DNA of 64,000 bases from Brucella anthropi ATCC 49188 (GCF_000017405.1 NC_009667.1:1784001-1848000), one strand, 5' to 3'. Positions 15,981 to 25,428 are shown, counted from the first letter of the stretch. Numbers and translations are program-made. Notes: a model not told the origin generated them from the letters alone.

Positions 15981-16704
15981 GGGTGATCTCTCTCACACGC
16001 GGAACGACCTTGCGGCGCTTCCGCAGCCACCAGACGCCATAAAGGTCCAGAATGCCACGCACTCCACGGTCTAGAATGCCGTAATTGGATTTGCCGTGGC
16101 GGCGTTCGCGGTCGACAACATCGACATGCACGACGTCGAAACCTTCGCGGATTGCCAAAGCAGGCAGATAGCGATGCCATCCGTCAAAGAAAGGCAGTTG
16201 CCGGAACAGGTCAGTGTGCAGCGCTTTCAGGCCGCAGCCGGAATCGCGGGTCTTGTCCTTGAGGATCGCGCCGCGCAGATTGTTGGCAAAGCGAGACGAA
16301 AGCTGCTTGAGTTTCGTATCCGTGCGCTTGAGGCGCTGTCCGGCTGCAATGCCGTAATCAGGCCCGGCCTTTAACAGTGCATCTGCCAGAACCGGGAGAT
16401 AGGCGGGGTTGTTCTGTCCGTCGCCATCCATAGTCACGACGATCTTGCCGCGTGCCGCGAAAACACCGGAGCGCACAGCAGCGCTCTGGCCTGACGACCG
16501 GTCATGGCGCAGATGGCGGAGTGGCTTGCCGGCATGAATGCGGCCCGCGAGTACATCGCTGGTCGAGTCCGTCGAACCGTCGTCGACGACGATGACTTCG
16601 TATGCGCGGCCCTGCATGGCGGCATCGACTTCATCCAGCAAAAAGGCAAGATTGTCGGCTTCGTTGCGGCAGGGGATAACCACAGAAATCGTCGGTGTGT
16701 CCAA
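15973..16704 (-). CDS. GT2 family polyprenyl-phosphate glycosyltransferase
   Basis: 243 residues. The GT-A fold of dolichol/polyprenyl-phosphate sugar synthases is visible: SVVIPCRNEADNLAFLLDEV, VIVVDDGSTDSTSDVL (nucleotide site), and MDGDGQNNPAYLPVL with the metal-binding Asp motif. The C-terminal part has SGCGLKALHTDLFRQLPFFDGWHRY and ERRHGKSNYG, both typical of DPM1-like enzymes. No C-terminal membrane helices, so it presumably relies on its LAB_N partner. TTG start at 16704 with GGAAC eight bases upstream; no ATG is available near the N-terminal motif. Likely transfers a sugar from UDP to undecaprenyl or dodecaprenyl phosphate for lipid A or core modification. Confidence 0.85.
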   Translation of the reverse strand: MDTPTISVVIPCRNEADNLAFLLDEVDAAMQGRAYEVIVVDDGSTDSTSDVLAGRIHAGKPLRHLRHDRSSGQSAAVRSGVFAARGKIVVTMDGDGQNNPAYLPVLADALLKAGPDYGIAAGQRLKRTDTKLKQLSSRFANNLRGAILKDKTRDSGCGLKALHTDLFRQLPFFDGWHRYLPALAIREGFDVVHVDVVDRERRHGKSNYGILDRGVRGILDLYGVWWLRKRRKVVPRVREITHD

Positions 16705-16881
16705 GCGGAGTGTTCCTTTATTCCTCGCGCTATCTGCTTAAGCTCGGCTTTCCTGCCCGGAAACCCGATAACGCGCAAGGCGCGCTCCATAGCATTGATT
16801 GGATGGCAAAGCCAAGACGGTTCAAGTAAACGTGAGTTCTGGCCCGGATAATAGCTTGATTGATCGGTTGACTGCCGTTTT

Positions 16882-17853
16882 TTAGCCGGACATTGCCGAA
16901 TACGGAAGAGCCTCCGCCAGCCAGTCCAGAAAATTCTGTGTCACCTCGTCCCGGTTGATTTCATTGAGGCTCTCGTGGCGGGTGCCGGGCAGGATCGTGC
17001 AATTGATACGCTCGAAACCCATTTTCCGCATTCTGTCTGCCAGTCTGCGCACGGCGGCACCGTTCACCGTTGCAGGGTCTTCGGTCCCACCAACAAGATT
17101 GAAGGGCATGTTTCGCGGGATATTGGAAAAGTTCCGGTCGTCGGCGCCACGGCGGATCAAGCGGAAAATGTCGATCCATAACGCCACGCTGGCATCGAAG
17201 CCGCAAAGCGGATCTGCGACATAGGCGTCGACCTCTGCCGGGTCGTGCGAGAGCCAGTCGAATAGCGTGCGGTGGCCCTTTATGGATCGACCCCAGGCGC
17301 GGAAAGTCATCTTTGGCAGAATGGTACTCGGAACATCCGAGCCTTTCAGCATGCGCTCCATATAAAGAAGTGCGAGCGCTGCAGCGCTTTCCGCGCCACC
17401 ATCGACATTGGCATTCCAGATCGCGGCGGCATCGACTGTGTCAGCGTAGTCCAGCACATAGTTCAGCGTGATCAGCCCGCCCATGGAATGTCCGAAAAGC
17501 ACGACCGGAAGGCCCGGATGGTTCTCGTGAATATTCCGGTTAAGCGCCCGCACGTCCTCGATAGCCACGATATGGCCCTGCTTTTGTGCAAACATTCCTC
17601 TTGGCGCATGAGCGCCGATATTGGCGCCGTGGCCGCGATGGTCGTGGATATAGACGTGGTAGCCTGCTGCGACCAAGGCGGACGCGAAGCGTTCATAGCG
17701 TGCGGAATGTTCGGCAAGGCCGTGGCATATCTGGACAACGGCTCGCGGTGTCCCGGCGCGGACGGTGCGGAACGGGAGTTCTGATTTGTCTGAAACCGGC
17801 AGATGATGAATGGTTTTGAATGTCATTTCGCCATCTGATTTTATGCCGTGCAA
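16882..17853 (-). CDS. Alpha/beta hydrolase, monoacylglycerol lipase / lysophospholipase type
   Basis: 323 residues. Serine hydrolase lip_4 (serine aminopeptidase S33) fold: HGLAEHSARYERFASALVAAGYHVYIHDHRGHG near the N-terminus, the nucleophile elbow GHSMGG near residue 120, the acid in GGTEDPAT and the catalytic His in LPGTRHESLNE. Such enzymes release fatty acid from mono- or lysolipids; the exact substrate is unknown. Start TTG at 17853 is favoured by a strong GGAGGAG nine bases upstream; an ATG at 17826 has no good site. Single gene, divergent from ettA. Confidence 0.88.
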   Translation of the reverse strand: MHGIKSDGEMTFKTIHHLPVSDKSELPFRTVRAGTPRAVVQICHGLAEHSARYERFASALVAAGYHVYIHDHRGHGANIGAHAPRGMFAQKQGHIVAIEDVRALNRNIHENHPGLPVVLFGHSMGGLITLNYVLDYADTVDAAAIWNANVDGGAESAAALALLYMERMLKGSDVPSTILPKMTFRAWGRSIKGHRTLFDWLSHDPAEVDAYVADPLCGFDASVALWIDIFRLIRRGADDRNFSNIPRNMPFNLVGGTEDPATVNGAAVRRLADRMRKMGFERINCTILPGTRHESLNEINRDEVTQNFLDWLAEALPYSAMSG

Positions 17854-18301
17854 ATAGTCAATCTCCTCCGTTGCGGCGTCGCTTAAACAGGCACTGGAAC
17901 GGAGTGTGAATGAATTTTAGGCAATTGCGTTTTTTGTGCAGATTCCGCTTGAAAAGCGCAAAAGCTTGGGCAAATCTAGCTTTGCAGACGGGGTTTTTGA
18001 AGGGCAATCAGGGGCGTTTTAAACGGGATTCCACGTCATAACTTGCAGGCCGTCCGATGAAAGGGAGGAAACTTTCGCGGACGGTGGCCAGAGGGGAAAC
18101 CGGGTGACGGAAATATCCGCGCCCGGTTTCATTATTTATGGTTTTCATCAGAGTTTGATTTGCGGTTCCGGCTGCTTCCGTTTGGTGGGTTGCCGTTTGC
18201 GTCCGGGGCATATTTGGCCTACATACGCGTCAGCAATTTCCGCGCGGTTCGGCAATGTTAAGACCGATCGCGCTTCTCAACCTGCGGAGACGACGCGCTT
18301 T
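17854..18301. other. Divergent intergenic region before ettA, 448 bases
   Basis: Holds the promoters for the hydrolase (-) and ettA (+). An in-frame extension of ettA to a GTG at 18104 runs through it but lacks any EttA-like sequence, so I leave it untranslated. No RNA gene or repeat recognised. Confidence 0.5.
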
Positions 18302-19951
18302 ATGGCACGCCAGTTCATTTATCACATGTCCGGCCTCAATAAGGCCTATGGCAACAAGAAGATTCTGGAGAATATCCATCTCTCCTTCTATCCCGACGCG
18401 AAGATCGGCATTCTCGGCCCGAACGGCGCCGGTAAGTCGACCATCCTCAAGATCATGGCCGGTCTCGACAAGGAATATACCGGCGAGGCCTGGCTGGCCG
18501 ATGGCGCGACCTGCGGTTATCTTGCCCAGGAACCGGAACTCGATCCTTCCAAGGACGTGCTCGGTAATGTGATGGAAGGTGTGGCCGCCAAGAAGGCGAT
18601 CATCGACCGTTACAACGAACTGATGATGAACTATTCTGACGAAACTGCGGATGAAGGCGCGAAGCTTCAGGACATCATCGACAGCCAGAACCTCTGGGAT
18701 CTCGAAAGCCAGGTTGAAATGGCCATGGAAGCGCTGCGTTGCCCTCCGGGCGATGCCGACGTGACCAAACTATCGGGCGGTGAAAAGCGCCGTGTGGCAC
18801 TTTGCAAGCTTCTGCTTTCGAAGCCTGATCTGCTGCTTCTCGACGAACCGACCAACCATTTGGACGCCGAAACGACTGCATGGCTTGAAAAGCACCTGCG
18901 AGAATATCCGGGTTCAGTGCTGATCATCACCCACGATCGCTACTTCCTCGACAATGTGACGGGCTGGATTCTCGAGCTCGACCGTGGTCGCGGCATTCCT
19001 TATGAAGGCAATTATTCCGCCTATCTGGAAGCCAAGGCCAAGCGCATGCAGCAGGAAGGCCGCGAAGAGGCTGCCCGTGAAAAGGCGCTGTCGCGTGAAC
19101 GTGAATGGATTTCTGCAAGCCCGAAGGCCCGTCAGGCCAAGTCCAAGGCGCGTATCAAGGCCTATGACGAACTGGTCAAGAGCGCGGAAGAACGCCGCCC
19201 CGGCGATGCGCAGATCATCATCCCGGTTGGTGAACGCCTCGGTCAGGTGGTCATCGAGGTCGAGGGTCTGTCGAAGGGCTATGGCGACCGTCTCCTGATC
19301 GACGATCTGAGCTTCAAGCTGCCAGCAGGCGGCATTGTCGGTGTGATCGGCCCGAACGGTGCCGGTAAATCGACGCTCTTCAAGATGCTGACGGAGCAGG
19401 AGCAGCCGGATAACGGTTCGGTTCGTATTGGCGATACGGTTCATCTTTCCTATGTGGACCAGAGCCGCGACGCGCTCGATGCCAACAAGACCGTCTGGGA
19501 AGAGATTTCCGGCGGCAATGACGTCATCAAGCTCGGCAAGTTTGAAATGAACTCCCGAGCCTATTGCGGTGCGTTCAACTTCAAGGGCGGCGACCAGCAG
19601 CAGAAGGTCGGCAATCTTTCCGGCGGCCAGCGCAATCGCGTTCACCTTGCCAAGATGCTGAAGTCCGGCGGCAATGTCCTGCTGCTCGACGAACCGACCA
19701 ACGATCTCGATACGGAAACGCTCGGCGCGCTTGAAGATGCGCTGGAAAACTTCGCTGGCTGCGCCGTTATCATCAGCCACGATCGTATGTTCCTCGACCG
19801 TCTGGCAACACATATCCTCGCATTCGAAGGCGACAGCCATGTCGAATGGTTCGAAGGCAACTTCGAGGACTATGAAGCTGACAAGATCCGTCGTCTTGGA
19901 CCGGATAGCGTCAACCCGAAACGGGTGACCTACAAGCCGCTCACACGGTAA
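18302..19951 (+). CDS. ettA: Energy-dependent translational throttle protein EttA (ABC-F)
   Basis: 549 residues from the ATG at 18302 ([20 protein letters not shown] matches the family start). Two ABC domains in tandem without membrane segments: Walker [10 protein letters not shown] in each, signatures LSGGEKRR and LSGGQRNR, Walker [13 protein letters not shown] and [12 protein letters not shown]. The linker is charged and helical ([20 protein letters not shown]), and the EttA-specific arm follows the first Walker A. EttA binds the ribosomal E site and gates the first elongation cycle by ATP level. Followed by a terminator at 20109-20135. Confidence 0.95.
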   Translation: MARQFIYHMSGLNKAYGNKKILENIHLSFYPDAKIGILGPNGAGKSTILKIMAGLDKEYTGEAWLADGATCGYLAQEPELDPSKDVLGNVMEGVAAKKAIIDRYNELMMNYSDETADEGAKLQDIIDSQNLWDLESQVEMAMEALRCPPGDADVTKLSGGEKRRVALCKLLLSKPDLLLLDEPTNHLDAETTAWLEKHLREYPGSVLIITHDRYFLDNVTGWILELDRGRGIPYEGNYSAYLEAKAKRMQQEGREEAAREKALSREREWISASPKARQAKSKARIKAYDELVKSAEERRPGDAQIIIPVGERLGQVVIEVEGLSKGYGDRLLIDDLSFKLPAGGIVGVIGPNGAGKSTLFKMLTEQEQPDNGSVRIGDTVHLSYVDQSRDALDANKTVWEEISGGNDVIKLGKFEMNSRAYCGAFNFKGGDQQQKVGNLSGGQRNRVHLAKMLKSGGNVLLLDEPTNDLDTETLGALEDALENFAGCAVIISHDRMFLDRLATHILAFEGDSHVEWFEGNFEDYEADKIRRLGPDSVNPKRVTYKPLTR

Positions 19952-19978
19952 GGTTCGAGATGTTCAGGCTCTGGCGGT

Positions 19979-20059
19979 CTGCAAATGGTGTGGTTCTGCG
20001 CTTCAGGTGCTCACGTACGCAAAGTACGCTCCGCTCCGGTTCTCGAACCTCACCATTTT
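19979..20059 (+). repeat. Dispersed 81-base repeat, family 3 copy 2
   Basis: Starts CTGCAAATGG and contains GCTCCGGTTCTCG, ending CACCATTTT; inside is a small hairpin GTAC-GCAAA-GTAC. It aligns to 13974-14054 in block order and length and again lies just after a coding region. Confidence 0.6.
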
Positions 20060-20108
20060 CGTCTCGCCATAGCCAGAACCTCAATGAACCTTTGGCGCTT
20101 TAAAGTTA

Positions 20109-20135
20109 AGGCCGGTGCATTGCACCGGCCTTTTT
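20109..20135 (+). terminator. Intrinsic terminator between ettA and tam
   Basis: Stem GGCCGGTGCA / TGCACCGGCC directly followed by TTTTTATTT. It ends ettA transcription 20 bases before the tam start, so tam either has a promoter in the spacer or is read through. Confidence 0.85.
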
Positions 20136-20155
20136 ATTTGATGAAGGGAAACATG

Positions 20156-20923
20156 ATGAAAGATTGGTCTGCAAAGCAATATCTGAAGTTTGAAGACGAA
20201 CGCAGCCGCCCGGCACGTGATCTTCTGGCCCAGATACCGGTCGATAAGCCGCGCAAGGTTGTCGATATCGGCTGTGGACCGGGTAACTCGACGGAGCTTC
20301 TGGTTGAGCGTTGGCCGGAAGCTGATGTTTCCGGCTTCGATACATCGCCAGACATGATCGAGAAGGCCAAGGTCCGCCTGCCGAAGGTGGATTTCACCAT
20401 CGGCGATGTGGCGAGCTACGAGCCGGATGCGGAAACCGATGTCCTCTTCTCCAATGCCGTTTTCCAGTGGCTGCCGGATCACATCAAGCAGATGAAACGC
20501 CTCTTGTCGCTGCTTCGTCCCGGCGCGGTGCTGGCCGTCCAGATGCCTGACAATATGGGCGAGCAGACCCATGTCGGTATGCGTGACGTCGCAAAAACAG
20601 AGGCCTTTGCTGCCAAGATCGGCGCCAAGGGCAGGGGACCTCTGCCCCCGGTGATGGAATATTATAATGCGCTCGCCGGTCAGGCCGCCCGGCTCGATAT
20701 ATGGCACACGGTCTATAACCATCCGCTGGATGGCGTTGATGCGATTGTGGAATGGGTAAAGGCGACCGGATTGCGACCGTTTCTCGATCCGCTCGATGAA
20801 CAGGAGCAGGCCGACTATCTGAAGGCTTACAAGGCGAGGATTGCGCCGCATTATCCGGTGGCAGTAGACGGGAAAGTCCTGCTGCGTTTTCCGCGTATTT
20901 TCTTGGTTGTTCAGAAGAGATAG
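20156..20923 (+). CDS. tam: Trans-aconitate 2-methyltransferase
   Basis: 255 residues. Class I SAM-dependent methyltransferase: [15 protein letters not shown] (SAM motif I), [16 protein letters not shown], and [15 protein letters not shown] (motif post-II). The start [21 protein letters not shown] matches Escherichia coli Tam, which methylates trans-aconitate, a by-product of the citrate cycle. Of the ATG codons at 20141, 20153 and 20156, the last aligns with the family and has AGGGA seven bases upstream. A hairpin at 20940-20971 lies after the stop codon but has no T tract. Confidence 0.9.
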   Translation: MKDWSAKQYLKFEDERSRPARDLLAQIPVDKPRKVVDIGCGPGNSTELLVERWPEADVSGFDTSPDMIEKAKVRLPKVDFTIGDVASYEPDAETDVLFSNAVFQWLPDHIKQMKRLLSLLRPGAVLAVQMPDNMGEQTHVGMRDVAKTEAFAAKIGAKGRGPLPPVMEYYNALAGQAARLDIWHTVYNHPLDGVDAIVEWVKATGLRPFLDPLDEQEQADYLKAYKARIAPHYPVAVDGKVLLRFPRIFLVVQKR

Positions 20924-21474
20924 TTGCCCGAAGATCGCTCTACACGGGGAATTGATCGATTGCCCGTGTAGGAAAATACAATTATTTTATAATTATTTCA
21001 ATGTCTTATATTGGCAGCTCATCGCTCGGCAACGTCAATCGTTCATTTGAGCAATTTCTAATATTGGAATAGATTGCATGCAAACGATTTTGTTCCTATG
21101 GTCTGGCCGCGTCCTGAAACCGCTCTAAATATGAGCCGTCATGATCGTAACGCCGCGATGCGCGCCATCCCCGTTGCGATTTCGTTCAGGAGGCCGGTTT
21201 CGATGCTCTTGCTCCGTTTTTATTTTTCAATGGGAATGAACGCCGAGGCCGCCGGTTCAAGGACTGTTTCAGGCGTCTTTGCGTCTTCGCAATAGATCCA
21301 AGCAGCGTGATTTCGACCGGGAGGACATTTCAAATACGAGCCTGCTTTCGGGTTGAAATGCAGTTCGTAGTTTTATGTTTACGAAGTGAAACAATCGCCG
21401 ATTTCGGTAATCCCTGCTTGGGGTCGGCGGCTTGCAGGCTGTTTGAGAACCGCCTGCTATCGGGAGTTTTCAGA
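20924..21474. other. Intergenic region between tam and the MHS permease, 551 bases
   Basis: Contains the hairpin at 20940-20971 (CTACACGGG with CCCGTGTAG) and an AT-rich stretch at 20970-21080 that could hold the permease promoter. Open frames (21074-21295, and the permease frame extended to 21307) have no domain features or good ribosome binding sites, so no gene is called. Confidence 0.5.
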
Positions 21475-22812
21475 ATGAACAATGCAGAAATGCATGCTGA
21501 CGCCAATGGCGAGGTCGAAGCGGCACATGATGCCCATGACACGCGCCGCCGCGTCTTTGCCATCGTGGCCAGCGCATCGGGTAATCTGGTGGAGTGGTAC
21601 GATTTTTACGTCTATTCCTTCGGTGCGCTTTATTTCGCATCGCAGTTTTTCCCTGCGGAGGACCAGACCAGCCAGTTGCTGAATGCGGCTGCGATTTTTG
21701 CGGCTGGCTTCCTCATGCGCCCCATCGGTGGCTGGCTGTTTGGTCGCATTGCCGACAAGCTTGGTCGGCGCACATCCATGCTGATTTCGGTTACGATGAT
21801 GTGCCTTGGCTCTTTCGCCATCGCCATTTTGCCGACCTATGAAACGATAGGTGTTCTGGCGCCATTCCTGCTGTTGATCGTGCGCCTCTTGCAGGGCCTT
21901 TCCGTGGGCGGCGAATACGGCACTACCGCTACCTATATGAGTGAGGTGGCGCTGGCCGGGCGCCGTGGCTTCTTCTCCTCGTTCCAGTATGTCACGCTGA
22001 TTGGCGGGCAGTTGCTCGCTGTTCTTGTGATCGTGGTCCTGCAGTTCTTCCTGACATCGGACGAGCTTCATGCCTGGGGCTGGCGCATTCCATTCGCCAT
22101 TGGCGGTGTTGCAGCCATCGTCGCGCTTTTTCTGCGGCGGACCCTTCACGAGACCTCGACGGAAGAAACCCGCAACAACAAGGCGGCGGGCAGCTTCGCC
22201 AATATCTGGAAGAACCATCGCAAGGCCTTCCTTGTCGTCGTCGGCTTCACGGCTGGCGGTTCGCTCGCCTTCTATACTTTCACCACGTATATGCAGAAAT
22301 ATCTGGTCAACACGGCTGGCATGAGCAAGGAAACGGCCAGCGAAACCATGACCTTCGTGCTGTTGGCCTATATGTTGATGCAGCCGCTTTTCGGCGCGTT
22401 GTCCGACAGGATCGGCCGCAAGACGATGATGATCGGCTTTGGCGGCATTTCAATCTTGACCACAATCCCGCTCATGACGTTGATCGGTTCGGTGCAGAGC
22501 TCGACCTGGGCATTCATCTATATCGTGATCGCTCTGGCGGTTGTCAGCATGTACACCTCCATCAGCGGCATCGTGAAAGCGGAATTGTTTCCGGCGGAAG
22601 TGCGGGCGCTGGGCGTCGGATTTTCCTACGCCATCGCCAATGCGATCTTTGGCGGCACGGCTGAATATGTGGCGCTCTGGTTCAAGCAGCAGGGCATGGA
22701 AAGCGGCTTCTTCTGGTATGTGACCGTGATGATGGTGATCGTCTTCGTCGTCAGCCTTGTCATGCCGAACCCGCGTGAACATGGATATCTGCAAGGCCAC
22801 GGCACCGAATAG
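21475..22812 (+). CDS. MFS transporter, metabolite:H+ symporter (alpha-ketoglutarate permease type)
   Basis: 445 residues, twelve membrane segments. The first helix region [25 protein letters not shown] and the following [28 protein letters not shown] are signatures of the metabolite:H+ symporter (KgtP/ProP) group; [21 protein letters not shown] is the family motif before helix 5. It should import a carboxylate or related small molecule with protons; KgtP (2-oxoglutarate) is the closest resemblance but substrate is unproven. ATG at 21475 with CGGGAG nine bases upstream. A bidirectional terminator follows. Confidence 0.88.
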   Translation: MNNAEMHADANGEVEAAHDAHDTRRRVFAIVASASGNLVEWYDFYVYSFGALYFASQFFPAEDQTSQLLNAAAIFAAGFLMRPIGGWLFGRIADKLGRRTSMLISVTMMCLGSFAIAILPTYETIGVLAPFLLLIVRLLQGLSVGGEYGTTATYMSEVALAGRRGFFSSFQYVTLIGGQLLAVLVIVVLQFFLTSDELHAWGWRIPFAIGGVAAIVALFLRRTLHETSTEETRNNKAAGSFANIWKNHRKAFLVVVGFTAGGSLAFYTFTTYMQKYLVNTAGMSKETASETMTFVLLAYMLMQPLFGALSDRIGRKTMMIGFGGISILTTIPLMTLIGSVQSSTWAFIYIVIALAVVSMYTSISGIVKAELFPAEVRALGVGFSYAIANAIFGGTAEYVALWFKQQGMESGFFWYVTVMMVIVFVVSLVMPNPREHGYLQGHGTE

Positions 22813-22832
22813 CCGGTGTTCTATCGCGTATC

Positions 22833-22857
22833 AAACGCCGCCTCCGGGCGGCGTTTT
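22833..22857. terminator. Bidirectional terminator
   Basis: AAACGCCGCC, TCCG loop, GGCGGCGTTTT: a 7-bp GC stem flanked by A and T runs, shared by the permease gene (+) and the convergent DUF2293 gene (-), whose stop codon overlaps its edge. Confidence 0.85.
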
Positions 22858-23180
22858 CACATCTCCACGGCTTCGTCGTCTTCGGGCGACAGAAGGCGCG
22901 TGGCGCGCCATTCGGTCAGCTTGGTGTTGATCGCATCCAGCACGAAGAAACGCGCTGAATCCTTGTCATATCCATCATCCCGCAGTGCATCGTAATCAGT
23001 ATGCGTGTGGCGCACATGCGCGACTGTCGCCAGCCACACGGCAGTAGATGGTGGCAACGTCTTCATATGGGGGCTGAGCGCCGCAGCGCGGATCGGTTCT
23101 GAATCCGAATAGAGTACTGCCGGAAGCAGGAGCGTCAGCGATTTGGCGATTGCCTTCTGGCGCATTGTGCCTGCACGCAT
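22857..23180 (-). CDS. DUF2293 domain protein
   Basis: 107 residues, basic N-terminus. The central VAHVRHTHTDYDALRDDGYDKDSARFFVLDAINTKLTEW matches the short DUF2293 domain found in many Hyphomicrobiales; function unknown. ATG at 23180. Divergent from the ArsR-methyltransferase gene. The His/Tyr/Asp cluster is suggestive of metal or nucleic-acid binding, but this is a guess. Confidence 0.75.
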   Translation of the reverse strand: MRAGTMRQKAIAKSLTLLLPAVLYSDSEPIRAAALSPHMKTLPPSTAVWLATVAHVRHTHTDYDALRDDGYDKDSARFFVLDAINTKLTEWRATRLLSPEDDEAVEM

Positions 23181-23266
23181 GGCTTATCCTTACAGTCAGT
23201 TATTGAGGCGAATCCTTCGTCTGCTTCATTGTGCCACGAAAATCGCTTGCGCAGGAATTACTTTTC

Positions 23267-23286
23267 ATATAAACATATCTTTATAT
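23267..23286. promoter_or_regulatory. Candidate ArsR-type operator
   Basis: Perfect 7-bp inverted repeat ATATAAA-N6-TTTATAT (ATATAAACATATCTTTATAT) located 36 bases before the start of the ArsR-methyltransferase gene. The AT-rich dyad of this length is typical for ArsR dimers, so autoregulation is likely; not proven. Confidence 0.6.
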
Positions 23287-23322
23287 CTTTACGGATTGCC
23301 GCGATGGGCCGTAAATGAGGTG

Positions 23323-24372
23323 ATGGATCAATCAAGAGCGGAAGGCATGACCGGTTTGCAACTGCAACTCGATCTGATGGTAGATGTGCTGAAGGCGGTG
23401 GCTGAACCAAGCCGCTTGCGTATTTTGGCGCTTCTTTCGCGCGGTGATCTCACCGTCTCCGACCTGACGACGATATTGGGGCAATCCCAGCCGCGGGTTT
23501 CGCGCCATCTGAAGCTGCTTGGAGAAGCCGATCTTATCGATCGCTATCAGGAAGGCGCGTGGGCCTATTTCCGTCTCGCCGACAATGCGATCAGTGGCGA
23601 TCTTGCACGTGGGCTTTTGGCTCGTCTCGACAAGGCGGATGCGCTGGTTGAGCGCGACATGGAACGCCTGTCGCAAGTGAAGTCCAGCCGTCAGGAAAAG
23701 GCGGCCGCCTATTTCAGCGCCAATGCCGGCAGCTGGGATCAGATTCGCAGGCTGCATGTTTCCGAGAATGCGGTTGAAGTCGCGCTTAAGAAAGTTATCG
23801 GTGACAAGCCGTTTCAGGCGATGCTGGATGTCGGCACCGGCACGGGTCGGTTGCTGGAGCTTTTTGCCCCGCTTTACCTTCGTGGTGTCGGCATCGACAT
23901 CAATCGTGACATGCTGTCTGTAGCGCGAGCCAATCTCGATCTTGCAGCCATCGGCAATGCGCAGGTTCGCCAAGGCGATGTCTATGCGCTGCCTGTAGAA
24001 CGTGAGAGCTTCGATCTGGTGACTATTCATCAGGTTCTGCACTTCCTTGATGATCCGCTTGCAGCCATTCGTGAAGCGGCGCGGGCTTTGCGCCCCAACG
24101 GACGGTTGCTGATCGTCGATTTTGCGCCGCACAAGCTCGAATTCCTGCGTGAGGAACACGCCCATTTGCGGCTTGGATTCAGCGACGAGCAGATGCTGGG
24201 CTGGATGAGAGATGCCGGTCTTGAGCCGGAAAAGACACTGGAACTGGAGCCGAAGGCGGCCAATGGAGAAGAGGGGCTGACGGTGAAGCTATGGCTCGCC
24301 CGCGACCCACGCCTTCTCATTGCCGATCCGGCTTCGCATGTCTCCCAAAAGTGGGAACCGGTTTTGGGATAA
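23323..24372 (+). CDS. ArsR-family regulator fused to a SAM-dependent methyltransferase
   Basis: 349 residues. Residues about 15-95 are a winged helix of the ArsR type (VLKAVAEPSRLRILALLSRGDLTVSDLTTILGQSQPRVSRHLKLL). Residues about 120-330 are a class I methyltransferase (AMLDVGTGTGRLLELFAPL, GVGIDINRDMLSVARANL, DLVTIHQVLHFLDDP). No Cys metal site is seen in the HTH, so it probably senses SAM or S-adenosylhomocysteine through the methyltransferase fold. It lies 46 bases before metF, which implies control of methionine metabolism. Starts at 23323 and 23347 are both possible. The last nine residues (SQKWEPVLG) and stop are encoded by a dispersed repeat. Confidence 0.88.
   Translation: MDQSRAEGMTGLQLQLDLMVDVLKAVAEPSRLRILALLSRGDLTVSDLTTILGQSQPRVSRHLKLLGEADLIDRYQEGAWAYFRLADNAISGDLARGLLARLDKADALVERDMERLSQVKSSRQEKAAAYFSANAGSWDQIRRLHVSENAVEVALKKVIGDKPFQAMLDVGTGTGRLLELFAPLYLRGVGIDINRDMLSVARANLDLAAIGNAQVRQGDVYALPVERESFDLVTIHQVLHFLDDPLAAIREAARALRPNGRLLIVDFAPHKLEFLREEHAHLRLGFSDEQMLGWMRDAGLEPEKTLELEPKAANGEEGLTVKLWLARDPRLLIADPASHVSQKWEPVLG
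24341..24371 (+). repeat. Short palindromic repeat, family 2 copy inside a reading frame
   Basis: TCCCAAAAGTGGGAACCGGTTTTGGGA core with inverted TCCCAAAA and TTTTGGGA ends, given here in pieces: CCCAAAAGTGG then AACCGGTTTTGGG. It forms the 3' end of the ArsR-methyltransferase gene, including its TAA. Confidence 0.8.
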
Positions 24373-24418
24373 AGACAATGCGACAAAAGCAGATAATGAG
24401 CATGACGGAGACAGTTTG

Positions 24419-25330
24419 ATGGGTTTTTACGGTCTTTCCCGCCGACCGGATGTTGGCCAGACCACCCGGGTATCGTTCGAATTCTTCCCGCCCAAGTCGG
24501 AGGAAATGGAACAGCGTCTCTGGGATACGGTGACGCGGCTCGCTCCGCTACAGCCCGAATTCGTCTCCGTGACTTATGGTGCCGGTGGTTCCACGCGTGA
24601 ACGTACGGCGCGTACCGTGGCGCGCATCCTTAAGGAAACCGATGTCAAACCAGCGGCGCACCTGACTTGCGTGGATGCGACACGCGAGGAAGTCGATCGT
24701 GTCGTGCGTGAATTCGCGGCTCTCGGTGTCAACCGCTTCGTGGCGCTGCGCGGCGATCCGGCGGCGGGTATTGGTGAGAAATATGTGCCGACGCCGGGTG
24801 GTTATCAGAATGGCGCTGAACTGGTTTCCGGTTTGCGCAATATTGCCGATTTCGACATTTCGGTTTCCGCCTATCCTGAAAAGCATCCGGAAAGCCCGGA
24901 TTTTGCGACCGATATCGATATGCTGAAGCGCAAGGTCGATAATGGTGCGACGCGGGCCATCACGCAGTTCTTCTTCGAGAATGACCTTTACGAGCGTTAT
25001 GTCGAGCGCGTGCGCCGTGCCGGTATTTACATCCCGATCGTTCCAGGTGTCCTGCCGGTGCATAATTTCAAGCAGGTCAAAAACTTCTGCGCGCGGTCGG
25101 CGACGCATATTCCGAGCTGGCTGGCGGAGCGTTTCGAAGGACTGGACAATGATCCGCAGACGCATCAGCTGGTCGCCGCGGCAATTGCCGCCGAGCAGGT
25201 GATGGATCTGATCGAACGCGGCGTGCAGGATTTCCATTTCTACACGATGAATCGCGCCGATCTGCCCTTTGCGATCTGTCACATGATCGGCATAAGGCCG
25301 AAGACGGAAGCAGCTCTGGAAGTTGCCTAA
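24419..25330 (+). CDS. metF: Methylenetetrahydrofolate reductase
   Basis: 303 residues from the ATG at 24419 (MGFYGLSRRPDV). Reduces 5,10-methylene- to 5-methyltetrahydrofolate with FAD, giving the methyl group for methionine. Family features: VSFEFFPPKSEEMEQRLWDTV with the catalytic Glu, FVSVTYGAGGSTRERT, HLTCVDATREEVD, RFVALRGDPAAG, and VPGVLPVHNFKQ. It follows the ArsR-methyltransferase gene closely and is probably co-transcribed and controlled with it. An intrinsic terminator follows at 25338-25364. Confidence 0.95.
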   Translation: MGFYGLSRRPDVGQTTRVSFEFFPPKSEEMEQRLWDTVTRLAPLQPEFVSVTYGAGGSTRERTARTVARILKETDVKPAAHLTCVDATREEVDRVVREFAALGVNRFVALRGDPAAGIGEKYVPTPGGYQNGAELVSGLRNIADFDISVSAYPEKHPESPDFATDIDMLKRKVDNGATRAITQFFFENDLYERYVERVRRAGIYIPIVPGVLPVHNFKQVKNFCARSATHIPSWLAERFEGLDNDPQTHQLVAAAIAAEQVMDLIERGVQDFHFYTMNRADLPFAICHMIGIRPKTEAALEVA

Positions 25331-25337
25331 GATAAAG

Positions 25338-25364
25338 AAAGCCCGGCGGTGACGCCGGGCTTTT
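25338..25364 (+). terminator. Intrinsic terminator of metF
   Basis: AAAGCCCGGCG, GTGA loop, CGCCGGGCTTTT: eight-bp GC stem with T run, seven bases after the stop codon. Confidence 0.92.
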
Positions 25365-25428
25365 CATTTTCGTGCGGGTCGGCCTATCCTCAAAACCGAA
25401 GCCGCCGTAATGGTTTAGGCTAATTCCC

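Noticed and set aside
20940..20971. Terminator after tam
   Set aside because: The hairpin is good but has no T tract on either strand, so it is noted only as a hairpin.
21074..21295. 73-codon frame upstream of the MHS permease
   Set aside because: No ribosome binding site, domain or membrane segment; probably leader sequence.
23181..24418. SAM riboswitch before the ArsR-methyltransferase/metF genes
   Set aside because: I saw no SAM-II pseudoknot pattern; the short AT-rich dyad fits a protein operator better.
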